From: Epiperipatus broadwayi
Taxonomy: Eukaryota > Onychophora > Udeonychophora > Euonychophora > Peripatidae
Direction of reading: 5' to 3'
NCBI GenBank assembly: GCA_028023455.1
Contig: JAQFVV010000288.1
Span: 124,001 to 188,000, forward strand
DNA: 64,000 bases
Shown: in pieces, positions 48,491 to 62,605 of the stretch
Layout of the letters: each line of letters starts with the position of its first letter
How positions within the stretch are numbered: the first letter of the stretch is position 1
Made by a program: the position numbers and the translations under genes
The notes under the pieces: generated by a model
Seen by the model: the letters and a program-made list of their open reading frames with translations, nothing else
Databases searched by the model: none
Told to the model about the DNA's origin: nothing

Positions 48491-51400
48491 ATAACATACT
48501 TAAAAATTCCATAAAAAACATTTAAGATTGAAATATCATTGTTTTTTTAAATATAAATAAGAAACAACAGCTCATCAATGAATATGGCCATTCCAAAAAA
48601 AAAACGAAAAAGAAAAAAAATGCTCTAGAAATGAGTTTTGAATTAGGATAGAAACCAATCTATGAGCTACAAATACATTCACATACCAAACATACTGGTC
48701 TGTTTTCTGTTTATTTGATATTTTGGAACGTTTTTAATCTTTTCTTCTGTAATGTACTGCCTGCCTTCTTTTATATGTCAACGAAGAGATGTAAACATCT
48801 ATTTACTTTTAGATGTATTTATTGGATCCCTTTCCTTTAGTTTCTGTATACTATCTTTGAAGGCTGTCTATCTTTCAGGTAGATAATAGCATCACTGGTA
48901 GCAAGCTACCAATAATATTATTTCTTTCTCTGCTACTAAATTATAACACTAGTCATCCAAGCACTTTATTTATTTTAAGAAAAAAACCTTTAGGCACCAG
49001 TTAATTACAGGAGTAACCAACATGCTTGCCCAACCAGCTACGAATTTAGTACCTGACCTCCCAGCTAGCTCATCGGACTTTAGATATTCTCAATTTTCTG
49101 CCTATACTACGAATATCTATTTCCAATATTTATGTCACAAATGCTTGACCAATAAAATATACATGCATTATTAACTCTATGACATTAAACCCTCCCTTAC
49201 TTTTAATTTTACTTAACAATAGTTAAAAATATTTATTTCACAAATATTTGACCAATAGAATGCACTGACATGATTAACTTTCTGACATGCATCCCTCCCT
49301 TACTTTCAATCTTACTTAATAATTAAAAATATTTGTTTCCCATTTTCTGTAAATGTTTGTTCTTGCCTTATAATAAATGCATATACATATTATATTAAGG
49401 TATACATTTAATATGTTCAAATTACACACATATGATATTAAACAAAATTAAAAAAATTTAATTATATAATGCACATACATAACTAAGGAGGTCTTTGATT
49501 TAAAAGTCTTATTACGAAAGCTAAGCCAATGCATGTAGATAGACCATCAATAGTTTTATATTCGATTTAAATTTAATTTATAGTTCTTGAAATGTTTAAT
49601 ATTGAAGGCAAAATGAATGTTTATCTAGGATTTGAACATGCAAATAAGACAACATAGCTTTTTCTGGTTCTCTTGACTCCAACCTGCTGGGATGTATAGG
49701 AATTTACTTGCAAATTTTAGCATGGACAATCCAATGTTTTGTAGTTTTACACAGACAGGGTTTTTTCCTGAACCTGACTGCTGATGTTATTGCAGAGAGT
49801 TTCGCCCGACAGCATGAGCTGATGGGTTCAGCAGAACATTCTGGATGATAGGATGTTCATTCTGAATAATTAATAACTTTTAATGAGTTTTATTTTATGA
49901 ATGCCTGAATACCTGATTGAATTGAATAATAAATAATACAAAATCTCCCTTTTTATAACTAGTGTTCCTTATCTGAGGATTGATCAAGGAATTTGATTCA
50001 ATTCTATTGGGCATTCATTCCTTCTATTTAAGAGTTCAAACTTTGTTCTAGTCCTTCTATTGGTTATTTTATTTCAATCAAACAGTAGTCTTAGTTCCTA
50101 TGTTAAGTATTTCCATTGTTTTGATTTTAATTTTCATTTTTTTATCTACATTGCATTAGCTTTCTAAAAACAAATTCCTTTCTTTTAATTAATTTTTTGT
50201 AGACACACACATTCCCTATTACAAGACAAAATGAGTGATTTATTTCCTTTTCTCAAACATTCATGAAAATCTTTCTGAAGTTTAAACTAACCTTTTTTTT
50301 TAAAAAAAAAAAAACATTTCTTATAATTTTCTTCCAATAAAATTCACTTTCGTTAACTCTTAGAAATATGTTATGACCTATATCGGTATAGTAAAAAGCT
50401 TTTCTTTGTGAAATAATTCAATAGAATGCCAATTGGAGCTCTCTATAGTATTTTGTCTCTTTTCTACGCCTTCCTAGTGTATACAGTTGCCTTTGGACTT
50501 CTTTAAAATGTATTTGAGACATTTTTATAATGTGGCTAGGTTCTACCATTCTCACAAGAATCATGTTCATGTTCACCATGAAATATGCTTCTATCAATTT
50601 TTGCTTAGTGACTACTTTTTTTAAGTTTCCATTCCAAAGATAGTGTGATTTTACAAAACTAAACTTAATAGTGTAACAGTCAGTTTTGTCTGTTCATATA
50701 ATAAGACCTAGCATCTAGGCAAAAGTACTTCAAGTCCCATCATACGCAAAATACATAAGTCAGGAACACTCATGAACTCTAGCCTGTTTGCCTATTTTCC
50801 AGATCTACCAACTTATGAGCAACAATTCTGATGATACGATCTATTTCATCTCTCTCCGCCAGCTGGTGAGACACAAAATGAATCTAATTTGAAATTATAT
50901 ACGGAATATTTTAGTAAAAATATAAAAGTTTAACCCATTTAAATGTTGGGACCTTTCACATGAATTATATGTAGAAAGGATTAGCAGGAGATCATCTAGT
51001 CAGGGTGAGCATAATTTAATAACTAAAATATTAATATTTTAAATAAAAGAAACAATGATTCAGCAAGTTTATGATATATATAAGATTTATTAATTTATAT
51101 AAAATATGCATAAATACTTGGTTTATTATTTAATTGATCGTCATTGGCCTCTTAACGTACATATAATTTGATTGATATTTACATGGTAACACAGGTATAT
51201 CAGATGATATTTGTTTACAACTTGGAAAATGACAACTTTAATTATTATTCTATTTTGTCGTGGCTAGCTCATATGCCAATAATTCCTATGTACAATGATG
51301 AACACAATTGTGAGATACCAATCGACTCCCAAAACACAAAATATAGCATTTGACTGAATATTTAGAATGAATAGTTTTATCACAAAAATTTACTTTATAG

Positions 51401-51976
51401 GAATAAACAAACTGCTCTCAGTTTATACTGAATGAGAAACGTGTGTGGGATAGTTCCATATCACATATATAATTGTGTCGCAAAAAGACCCACATATGAA
51501 AATATTAATAAATATAATAAAGAAATCTGTTTAGTAGAATCATAATATTATGGTTTATGGATATTCATAGATTTGATTTTTGGCAAGAAATTTAAGAGAG
51601 TGGTGTATGCATGGTGGTGGAATAGATGATCCAATCTTAGATCTGAAAAATGTGCTTCCAAATTTAAGGATGAAGACTGGTGACTGAATTCTTTCTGCTA
51701 CTTTGTCAGATTTGGTTCACAGAAAGAAGGTATTGGCTATTAATAGACCAGATCTTTCCAGAGTGGTACTATGTCAATAGCTCATATGATGAATAAGTCC
51801 CACGGGGAATTGTCAGCCATGTTCTTGGACTTGGAATGAATATACAGGATCCAGATTATCGAAAATCCCGGGAACAAAGCATGAAGACACACATATGTGT
51901 ATTTGAATGGGGGGCCTGTTTATACACTGCTTGGAATGAAACATATAATATTTTAAAAACTAAAGACAAATGATTG

Positions 51977-51979
<3 letters not shown>
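48491..51979. other. AT-rich region without a recognisable gene
   Basis: Contains the ~180 bp repeat copy at 50685-50865 (inverted relative to 40380-40560) and a short stretch at 49785-49845 with a GGGCGAAAC hairpin discussed among the rejected items. The 61-codon frame at 51168-51353 is not recognised. The segment 51590-51950 is less AT-rich but shows no domain. Confidence 0.5.

Positions 51980-52063
<84 letters not shown>
51980..52063. repeat. (TA)n microsatellite
   Basis: About 42 TA repeats ending exactly at the TG of solo LTR copy B. Confidence 0.95.
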
Positions 52064-52066
<3 letters not shown>

Positions 52067-53862
52067 GAATGTCCAATGTAATTGTATGATTTAAATACTA
52101 AATAGTAATAGATTATTTTAACCTTATTACTAAAATACATAATAATTGGAATAGAGACTCCCCTTCCCCCTTACCTTAATTTATCTATAAACTTCCCACA
52201 TCATTAAATAAATATGAGAATTCGGTTATAAGTGCTTTTATATTATACTAGATATAATTTAAACATATATGAATGGGGTGGTGGTTATTAATTTCATAAT
52301 AAACAGATTTGATTTCATAAAGTTTTAAGGTTAGCACTTATTATTTAAATAAAATTAAAAAAAAAAAAACAATTCTTAGAAAAACAGATTTCTACTCTGT
52401 TTTTCTACAATGACATTATAAGATAATTAATTTGTTTTTACCAAATTTGCAAACATAAGCTAAGATAAAAATGACATGACTTGTTTTAAATAGTTAATCT
52501 AGTCATCCCATAAAGTAGAGAGGGGGGAAAATAAAATAAAAGAAAATGACTAACTGGCGAATTTGAGGAATTATTGGCATATTTAAATATATAAAACACA
52601 ATAATGAAAGTTATAAAATATTATTGCTGCATGAAGGAAAAGAAAATATTACATTTATATGATAGAGACTCAATAATAAAAGGAAATTAAAAAAAGTTAT
52701 ATAGCATGATAATATCAGGTTAGTAAATTGCAAATTATTTAACTGGAATGTTTAATTTCTGGTAGAAAGAACAGCTAATAGAATAATATTATTTTAAATG
52801 ATAGACAGGGTTATGAGAAATATTTACAGAAGGCTGAACTTTAGAATTTAAACATTAGGCAGTGGCTAGAGATCCTTACCTTGTTAATTAATAGCATTTC
52901 TTGGTGATTTCAGTGTCCATTGGAAATGGTGAACTAGATCTAGTTAGATTTGGTCAGTCAGGCATGTAACATTTCATTATTTAGTCTTTAAGTACATTAA
53001 AGTTCATAGGTGGTGGGATCCTGGGTGATGAGTGTGGGGTAGAGCATATTGATTGGAGAGAAGTTGAAAATTTTCACTATTCATGACACATTGGATTATT
53101 ATAATGACAAGAATGGATTATATTTGCCATTGCTGTTTTATAATTACAAGTCTCCTTCTGGGATTCAAATCTAGCAGTATTTATACTATTTCTGTGTTTA
53201 TCTTAGAATGCACTTAGCTGCTAAACCTGAGACATATTGTGCACTTAGAGGATCTGGAATTTGCTGACCGGTACACCTTTTGTTAATGTAAGTTTTAAAG
53301 AGAGTGCAATCCTGTTAGAATTACTTGAACTGATTGTTTTAAAATATAATCTATGATTTTGAAACAAATTTGAAGTGGATAAAATTTCCACTAATCGATT
53401 CTTACATTACTCTACAATTATCATATGTTTTAGATGGACTAATGGGTTTCCGGTAAATTGTCTTAATTACATTCGAGAATATTATTTAAGATTACGTCAG
53501 ATCTTTATGACCGCCATTACTAAAAAATAACAAATTATACATATAATTTTTTAAAATATACATTAATATAATACATTTTTCCTTTATATAGGTTTTAAAA
53601 ATAATCTCCCCTCACCTACAATATGGACTCATCCATTATGCACGTATACAATTAAAATAAAATCAAATATTTATTTATTAAAATGAGTTACTTTAAGATA
53701 TATATATACTTCAGTTATTATTTTATTAGTTAAGCAAAAAAAAATATCTATATATTAATAAATATTTATATATGTGTAAGGATGGAGTTTAAACGTGGTT
53801 TGGTGGTGGGACATTCTGAGTAGGCTGTAAAGCTCGAACTGAGTATCAGATCGACTGCTTCA
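52064..53862 (+). repeat. Solo LTR, third family, copy B
   Basis: It starts TGGGAATGTCCAATG directly after (TA)n and ends GACTGCTTCA, 1,799 bp. It is the least disturbed of the three copies (A 42635-47164, C 37271-39246). Shared blocks include 'ataagtgctttta', 'ggtggtggttatta', 'actagatctagtt' and the terminal 'gactgcttca'. No coding region. Confidence 0.65.
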
Positions 53863-53989
53863 ATAGTATCATCAGTAAATATAATAGTGATTGGGTTCAC
53901 AATCCTGCCATTATATTTCTAAATATTCCTGGAGATTTTGAGTACAATGTTCTCATGCTTTTCTATTGTACTGGTAGGATTATCAAGTC

Positions 53990-56200
53990 TCATGTTCATA
54001 TATAAATTATATAAAATAACTACACTACTCCATCTTTTATCTTCTTAAAAGTAGCACTAGAATCTGTATTGTATCCCAACTTCTAAAAATATATTTTTAT
54101 TCATGAAATTCCCAAGCCATTTAAACTGATTTACATCCTCAAATTGATGATTATCCAAGATAAAAGTTACTAATGGTTTCTCTTTTCACTTATTAAAATA
54201 ACGAATTTGAGTTATTGGATATTAATTGTCAAACCATTATATATAGCATTCAAAATATTAATCACAAACCGTCTTTTGAATTGGCAAAATATCCCAATCA
54301 TCAGCATATTATAAATTCAAATATAAAGAAAATAATTTATTGTTTATACTTTTAATTGATTTAAGTTAGAAATTCAATCACCAAATCTGTATTTCGATCT
54401 ATGTTTAATTAGGTCACCTATAAATAATTCCAAAGATTACTATTATAAAAATTGAAAACGATTTTGGAAGAAATACACATCATTGTTTAACACTCGTTTT
54501 CATTTCATAAACATCACATTTTCCTTTTGTAGCAGTAGCTCTTACTTTTATTCTACCATGTAGAAATTATATAAATACAGTCAATTTTGATGATAACCAA
54601 CTAATGTCAACATCGTTATATTAATAAAATGCCTTGTAAATTGTTTTTTGGTCCTAACATTTTTTTTCTGACAACGAAACAATGTCTATATTGTTTATTC
54701 ATTCTTTAAATCTGTATTGAATCTCTGGTAACCAATATTTGGAACAATAAAAGTATCTTTCAAATAATATGGCACATCTTAATGGATCCAGATATTTTTA
54801 AAAAATTCCAATATGTTTGAAGCTATTTTAAGTCTTCTTTAGATATTTCGTCAGGGCCTGTAGTCTTTCCATTTTTGAGATTATAATAAGTTGTTATGAT
54901 TTAATTAAACTTGTGATATCTTTGTTCAAATCTCAGTAGATAAAATGGATATATTATTAACAATCGTTATATCAAGTGTTGTATTAAAAACGCTCTTTCT
55001 ATCTTTCGAAACTATAACGAATATCCTAAAGGAGAGATCCTTAAAGCTTCTATTAGGACTATGATGCGTTTCTCAGATATGTTGTTTTCAATTCAACAAA
55101 AAAGATCTTGAATGATTAATGATGAGCATACACTTGTATCTTCTATGAACTTCTACCTTCTGATCTTTTATATTCATTATGAAGTTCCGTATTTAATGTA
55201 TTATTCTCCAAATAATTAATGTTACAAACGTTTTTTCCATCAAACAACTAATAATAATATTATTATTCAAAAAACCAGTCATGGTTTTTCTTTTTAATGA
55301 ACACAAAAAATTGACTTACTTGTATCCATAACACACACATCCAAAACACACACCTTAAGATAATTCCATACTTCAGTAATATGATAGTATTGAAGACCGA
55401 AATTATCAATTTTAGTCATTAAGCTATTAGTACTTGATACTATAGAAGGTTCTTCTAAAAACCAAATATCAACCTCATTGTGACTATGACTGTAATAAAG
55501 TCCATTTGTAAGGCAATTATTGTTTTAATCTTGGAGCCAACTATTCTAGGAACCTTCCAACAATTTCTGCTTTTAGTGCCCTAAAATCTTCAAAGTATAT
55601 TCTACCTCCTAACAATAATGTAATTTATTAAAAAATACTTTTTTAACCGTGGATGTGCCCATATTTCTTTACAGTATTTTTTTATATCTACACAAATTAT
55701 TTGTGATAGTCTTTCACAAGTTGGTAAAAATCTGTAATAACAAACAGTAACAATATCATTATTTCCAATAATGCATGGCCAAAGTATACTATTTGTATTA
55801 ACATGTGCATTGATATCTCCAAAAAGAAAAATTCGATCTTTCAACGGCATTGCTGTAATACCATTATCCAATAAGGACTAAAAGCTTCCTTTCTCTGGAT
55901 TATTGAATCTAAACTTGGAATATAGGCATTAATAAACACAGCGCTATTATCATTGCCTATGTCAAAAATGTAATACCGTTAGCCATCATCTGATACATCA
56001 AATATGAACAAAAGATAATGTAAAGTTATTCTTTACAGAGAATCCATCATTAGACGAGTTTTATTAAAAGCAATAATACCAACTTTAAATCATGAAGCCC
56101 TTTAGTCACAAGTGTTATCCTTCATTCTAATCTTAAATATTTTGTAACAAGTAATTCTGCACACTCCATGTTCCAATATTGACCTCTAATTTATCACTGC
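53990..56200 (-). pseudogene. Decayed APE-type LINE (endonuclease to RT)
   Basis: The minus strand near 56190-56140 gives a 'NIGTWSVQN' start like the endonuclease N-terminus (N-x-GTWNVRT). Near 55930, FINAYIP corresponds to 'VYAP'. The open frame 55871-55602 carries PLKDRIFLFGDINAHVNTNS, then WAHPRLKKYFLINYIIVRR, matching 'GDFNArvG...WxHPRSkxwhxxDxilvrR'. Downstream, LKNGKTTGPDEIS (about 54880-54840; 'LKNGKApGpDGI') and an RT motif region near 54600-54430 follow in broken frames. The order and orientation fit one LINE copy. It is too decayed to function. Confidence 0.65.
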
Positions 56201-59200
56201 TACTGATATTATTATGTGTACACATAATATATTGAAGCAATGGATATGTAGGCTAGAACCTCGCTTCACGTCTTTCTAGATTGCTAGACTAAAATTGAAC
56301 CAGATCCACGCATGGAACCATGTGCCATTTCATATACATTTCATTTTTAGACCAGCTAATAAGCGAATAAAATATCAATTTTGTATTTAATATTTTTATT
56401 CTAAATATTGGATGGGGTCTATATATATATATATAAACTGTAACCATATATTTTAGTATAAAATATATTATTTGATGTAACTAGTATAAAAATTTCTCTT
56501 TCTTCTTTTGGTGGTTTGATTGGCTTGATTTGCACTTTGAACAGACTACTCTCTTATATTATTTTAATAAATTTAAATTTGCTTCTTCCCATATGCTAAC
56601 GCATATCAAAATGCTTAACTTTTTAAAAATTTAACAACACATTAAAATTTGGTAAAATATTATTAAAAACAATATTTTGTTTTATTTGTCTAAAAATGAT
56701 CTTAAAATTATTATTTTATTCAATTTACCAAAAAACCATTTGTTCAATTAAAATTAAATATTAAAAATAAATACAGTAATTGCGTAGGCGTCTCAATGTA
56801 ATAAAAGAAAAGAGCGCGAATTTAAGAGACGATTGTCGGATAGTTTGCTTTTGGAGGGAGAATGAAAAGAAAATGGTAAAGGCAAGTAGTGTAAATTTGC
56901 CAAGCTTATTTTAAAGTAAAAAAAAATAAGTAATCGGACTACCACAAAGTTTGCTATAAACGTAAATAACATCCTGGTATTTAATTAGAAGATGCCTTGC
57001 TAAAAATAAAGGTCTGTTCAAGTCGGCTGACCAAGTGAATCGAATCACCAGTAATAATTCCCAATATTACATTTTGAAATGTCGGAGCTTTCCAGTTTAA
57101 AAGAAAATTGCAAGAATTGGTATGTTTTAAAATGTTTATTATTTTACAATTTGGAAACATTAAAAAGTATTTTAATTACAGAAGTTATGAATATGAAAAT
57201 TTGCTTTTTAAAGAAAAAGAAATTTAAATTAAAGTAAATGTTAAAGTTATCAACATATTTTAAATATTTCCGTTTCTAATTCTAATAAAAATATAGTATT
57301 GATTGATACTTAATTCTACAAAGCCAGTAATATATTTGCTAATTAATTTGTTTAACATTTGGATAATAAATACTCTTCAAATAATTAATCAAAGCTATTT
57401 CTAATTTTATCGTCATAATAGAATGATTGAATTAAGTGCTATAATTAATATTCCTATATTTAAACGTGGATGGATAAATAATTCGCATGGATGTAATAAA
57501 ATTGGAACATTTTAATAGAGAAATGTAGAGATTAATAACTTAATGAAAAACATTTTCATTTAAATTCTGCGTTTCATATTGTGAAGTTGTTCCATGTCTT
57601 AGGAGCCACGTAAAATTGTTAATCTGATAGTGATTATAATAACCAATACAACGGATAAAATTGCATGTATGGAATTGAATTATAGTTATAATTATTGTTT
57701 CATAGATTTATTGTTCGACACATCGTACATGGATCCCACGGAGCACATTTGGAGTTATAAAATGTTATACAATCCGAGTTGTGACACACACCCGTTATAA
57801 TTCATGTATTGAACTGTAAAATGCTTTACATTTAATTTATATCACACACACACTTGTTAAATTTTATGTTAGATGCATAATGCATTACTTTACGTTTATC
57901 GTTATCGGAACTTGCATATGAAGTTCCTAAGTATATTTTATTAAGTTTAAATCAATAGGGGTTGAATACAATATTTATTTAAGAGAATAGCGCTTGCGAA
58001 ACAGCTTGAAAAGTATTAAATGAATTCGTGAAATGTATCAATCTTTGTGAGGTATTTTGTTGGTCTTTCCAGATTTATAGTCTTGTACTAATATTACTTG
58101 TATTATATTACACATTTTAGTTTAAGCAAAAGAAGTTAGTACATTAGTCGTCCTGATTAGCTTAGCATTTTATTATGCAAGAACCCACATTTGCTAAAGT
58201 GTTAGTGTATTCTGAATAGTCAGAAGAACTGAGGGGGATGATTTTGCACTTTAATGTGAAGTAAATAGTAATGTTGTTTAAGAATGTTAAAGGGCTTTAA
58301 TCTGTGCTGGTGGTTAATCCGCAGATTATTTTAATTGCCATTTTTGTATTTTACACACATTCCTGCGCTGGTGGTTAATCCGCGGAATTGTGTGATTATA
58401 CGTATTACTTTATGATGGTGTATAAATCCACCAAAGTGTTTAGTGTTATTTAATTCCCACGTGTAGATGAATACATCCACGGGAATATGTTTTACTTCAC
58501 AGATATAAGTTGGGCAAAGTATTTTAGTTAATCTGCTAAATCATCTTCTTCATTTGTACGCATAATTTATAAGTTAGATCATCAAATGGTAGCAGGACGT
58601 TCTATTCAAGTTACTAAATAATGGTTAACTGTTGGTTGATTATTATTTACCGGAATGTAAGTTTACATTTTCACTTTATTTAATGATTACATTATAGCTA
58701 ATATCCTACAGATATAATATTTATTATACTATTATGAGTTTACGGTAGGGATTTAATGGATCTGGAAATGATGTTAAATATTTCATAAGTTGATGCTGAA
58801 TATCGTATAATCTCATCAATATTCATTATATTAGATTGATATAAGGTAGGACTAGATTTTAAAACTGTACCTATGAGAAGTTATTGAAGAAAGTCAATGG
58901 ACTTATAATTTATTTATTTTATTTGTTTATTTATTATTTTTTATTATAATATTGGAATTAATTATTAATTTTCATAAATTTGTAAATAAAAGTTGATTTA
59001 TAATTAAACTTATTGTGCCGTTGCTATGTGTCATTCACAAAATCAGAAATCATAAACTTTGGATAGAGCATACATTATAGAGCATACATTGAAGTACATA
59101 TTATAGTCAACATGATATAAGAGTTTAGTAATATTTTGATAAAACATTTGAATGCTTCTCGTCTTTGGTAGTTTATGATGTGTGAGGTACAATAAAATCC

Positions 59201-59970
59201 CATTTACCTTTTCCATCATTTTGGCTTTGCGTATTTGATTTCAGTATACAATACAAATTAATTATTAAACTTGTAAACAGATTTCCCAAATAATAACATG
59301 ATTGAATGTATTTACTTAACGTTTTTAAATTATCATTTGTCAGTAATAAGAGTCTCAATGATATAATAAACTATAAAAGAACCCAAATATTTATGTTTAT
59401 TTATTGCAAAGCTTTACCTCGACTAGCATCTACATAAAAAATCATATAGATGGTTTAAAGTTTCATAATTTCATGTAGTTCTACAAATTACGCCATCTTG
59501 TATATGGTCGGCCATCGGGTCTCATACAATAAAAATCGCAAATTAAGGTTTAAAAGTAATAACATTGCACTTATAATTTGTTTAATGTGTTTTATAATAC
59601 TACTATGATAGTTCTTCGCGGTACACCCTGGCTGCGATCAAATTAAATATAAAAGTTTATGTTAGATCATTAGTTTGGTCTATAGTAAGTTGCTCCAGAT
59701 GTTGATTGTGGTCTTAGGTGCATAAAATAGATAGCATGATATGCTCTTGGTTACAGCTCTTAATAGCTGACAATAATTGAGTGGGACTTGATCAGTGATC
59801 GAAGTCACAATTCTTAGTGCACTTACGTTAAGTAGTTGGGACACACAATCAAACGCTTACAATTTTGGGGTGCCGCATGTGTTCGGCACGAGAGGTAGTT
59901 GAGAGGGCAATTTATGGTTACAATATATATATAATTACAGCCGGAAACTTTTATAAAAATCAATAAATAA
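56201..59970. other. AT-rich region without a recognisable gene
   Basis: No supported exon. A short (TA)n lies at 56420-56436. A direct repeat of about 20 bp, 'gctggtggttaatccgc', occurs at about 58307 and 58362, and a small hairpin 'ttcccacgtg...ccacgggaa' at about 58452-58487. 57720-57880 has CACA-rich repeats. None indicates a known function. Confidence 0.5.
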
Positions 59971-60195
59971 ATTTGGTAGTGTGTTATTACAGCTGCGACA
60001 TGAAGAATTATAATCGTTTGATCATTAAATTAATTAGGTTATTAAATCAAAAACATATTTTAAAATCTACATTTAAAAAAAAACAATTTAACAAAAAAAA
60101 TACAAAAAGCATTAATGTGAAGAATATTTAAAATGTGTGTTTAAATCAAATTGAGTGTATGTTTCCACGTGCACATTTTGCATAATCTATTTTAA

Positions 60196-60640
60196 TACAT
60201 TGTACAGGCTTACACCTGCATTTATCTATGTAATATATGTGGGATTCGAACTCTGACTTTCACACGACCTACAACTCTCAGTGCCATCTTATATTGCTGA
60301 ATCATCTGATGACACACATGTTGAAATGATAAATAATCACCAATATATGTATTTCATGCTAAACCAGCACCCATTAAAGTACAAAGATTGGTTATCTTAA
60401 TATAAAGCTGAGTAATAATTGTATATGTGTGTGGAGATGGTAATCTGAACCAACTGATGAGTGCTGATTTAGCATGAAATATGTATATTGGTGATTATTT
60501 ATCTTTTCAAAATATGTGTGATCAGGTGAGTCAGCAATATAAGATGGCACTGAGAATTGTAGGTCGTGTGAAAGTCTGAGTTCGATTCCCACATATATTA
60601 CATATATAAATGTAGTTGTAAACCTGTACAATGTATTAAA
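60196..60640. repeat. Inverted pair of SINE-like arms inside the TIR element
   Basis: Left arm (minus sense) and right arm (plus sense) both carry the B-box stretch CTGAGTTCGATTCCCACA (about 60576-60593 on the plus strand) and the tail ending 'cctgtacaatgtatta'. The arms start and end with 'taatacattgtacagg' and its inverse. The flanks rejoin to 'cataatctatttta|ggtagttgtaactta', which is uninterrupted in the right TIR (about 62350-62390), so about 450 bp were inserted here. It may be two head-to-head SINEs, or a foldback element derived from one. Confidence 0.6.
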
Positions 60641-61109
60641 ATAGGGTAGTTGTAACTTACACCACATGTCGCCAATAAATATAATAATTTTTCCTGTGAT
60701 CAATCGATGATTATTTTAAACTTTCTATTTTAAACATGCTATAACAATTAATAAATAATGAATAACTTGTTATAATTATATTTAATTACTTACTATTTAT
60801 TACTCTGTATTTAAGTGTTGTGACATTATTTGCAAATAGTCTTTTTATTTTTTAAATATTAAATGTATACTTTTGAAAAGTTACTCAGTAATTCTTCATG
60901 CGGGATGGGGAGAGGGTTTATCTCTTAGTGATACACCAAATTCTGTATTTGCATTTTAATTATTTTTGATCGAATTCTTGATGCAATTTGAGAAATAGAT
61001 TCTCTCATGTAATATTCTTTTTCGTTTATATAAACGTTGCTTTTAAATCTGATCATTTGCAAATATTGAAAGCTAAATTATTTGATGAAATTCTGTTTTT
61101 GTTGTGCTT

Positions 61110-61870
61110 TTTTTTTTATTTTCGATGTATTTGTTTGATATACATTGCCTCAAAAGTGATGAATCATTGATTTGGGGGGGAGGGGTGTTTTAACCGATGT
61201 CTGTTTTTTTGTAATTTGAATTTTATTGCATTTTCTCGATTTGAGGGGATTTTATTATTTATTGTTCCATCGATGATGTGAGATGATTTTTTATTTACTT
61301 TTAGTTTGATTGATGATTCGATTTAGTCATTTCGATTTTCCAGCATTCCTCCACTTCTCTATTGTTGTTGCTTTGATTTAGTCATTTCAATTTGTGGATT
61401 TGTTGTCTGTTTGCTTTTTTGAACCATTTCTGTTTTTTTAATTTGAATTTTATAGCACTTTGTTGTGTTTTTTTTCTATGTATTTGTTTGATATACATTG
61501 CCTCAGAAGTGATGAATTGTTGATTTGGGGGGTCATGTTTTAACCGATATATGTTTTTTTTTAATTTGAATTTTTAGCATTTTCTTGATTTGAGGACATT
61601 TTATTATTTATTGTTCCATCGATAGTTCCATCGATGATTCGATTTAGTCATTTCAATTTTACTGTGTTCCTCCATTCCTCCATTGTTGTTGTTTTGATTT
61701 AGTCATTTCAATTTGTGGATTTGTTGTCTGTTTGCTATTTTGAACCATTTCTGTTTTTTTTAATTTGAATTTTATAGCACTTTGTTGTGTTTTTTTATTA
61801 TTTTCGATGTACTTGTTTGATATATATTGCCTCAGAAGTGACGAATTGTTGATTGGGGAGGGCATATTTT
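61110..61870. repeat. ~340 bp tandem repeats
   Basis: The motif 'gtatttgtttgatatacattgcctca' recurs at about 61127, 61478 and 61809. Each is followed by 'agtgatgaat...gatttggggggg' and 'ttttaaccgat...tgtttttt', giving about two and a half units of ~330-350 bp. Each unit contains 'tgttccatcgatgat', related to the 31 bp repeats at 41008-41215. Confidence 0.7.
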
Positions 61871-61877
61871 AAATGAT

Positions 61878-62075
61878 AACTGTTTTTTTAATTTCAATTT
61901 TATAGTATTTTATTTGTTTTGTTTTTTTGTTTTATAATTTGTACATTCGATGTATTTGTTGGTTTGCCTTGGGCATTTTTAATTTCAATTTTATAGTATT
62001 TTATTTGTTTTGTTTTTTTGTTTTATAATTTGTACTTTAGATGTATTTGTTGGTTTGCCTTGGGCATTTCTTTTT
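61878..62075. repeat. ~94 bp tandem duplication
   Basis: The segment beginning 'tttttaatttcaattttatag' and ending 'ttggtttgccttgggcat' occurs twice (about 61884-61977 and 61976-62069) with one or two differences. Confidence 0.75.
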
Positions 62076-62605
62076 TTATGATTTCAGTGTTTTTTTTCCA
62101 TTTTTAATTATTTTTTTTTATAATTTTTACTTTTGATAGATTTGTTTGATTGACTTAGGCAGTTTTTTGATGATTTGATTGTTTTTTTCAATCGATGATT
62201 TTAGTGTGATTTTGTATTTTTTTCCATCAACGATTTAAGCAATTTTTAAATTTTTTTTCCCTCCAACAACGATTTCAGCCATTTTTGAAAATTTTTTATC
62301 ACTTGCACGCTTCTTATCAGTTGTTGATGTTACTGCAGTGTCACCCAGTGGCCACATGTGGCGTAAGTTACAACTACCTAAAATAGATTATGCAGAATAT
62401 GCACATGCCAACAGACACCCAATTTGATTTAAACACACATTTTAATTATACTTTACATTAATGCTTTTTGTATTTTTTTTGTTAAATTGTTTTTTTTTAA
62501 TGTAAATATTAAAATATGTTTTTGATCTAATAACCTAATTAATTTAATGATTAAATGATTATAATTCTTCATGTTGCAGCTCTAATACCACCATACCATA
62601 AATTT

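Larger units (their letters stand above)
59971..62605. mobile_element. 2.6 kb element with ~215 bp terminal inverted repeats
   Basis: The left arm 59974-60195 (starting near 'ggtagtgtgttattacagctgc') and right arm about 62380-62603 are inverted copies with a few per cent mismatches. Short AAATTT sequences lie outside both ends, a possible but low-complexity target duplication. The interior has an inverted pair of SINE-like arms (60196-60640) and tandem repeats (61110-62300). No transposase is visible. I infer a non-autonomous DNA transposon of unknown superfamily; a fragment of the same family lies at 40918-41215. Confidence 0.65.

Noticed and set aside
49785-49845. Possible third hammerhead (minus strand GCTC...GGGC hairpin followed by GAAAC)
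   Set aside because: The hairpin and GAAAC are suggestive, but the CUGANGA box is absent (CCCATCA at that place), so it cannot be called beyond a decayed look-alike.
51856-52140. Minus-strand open frame with (IY)n
   Set aside because: Translation of the (TA)n tract and its edges.
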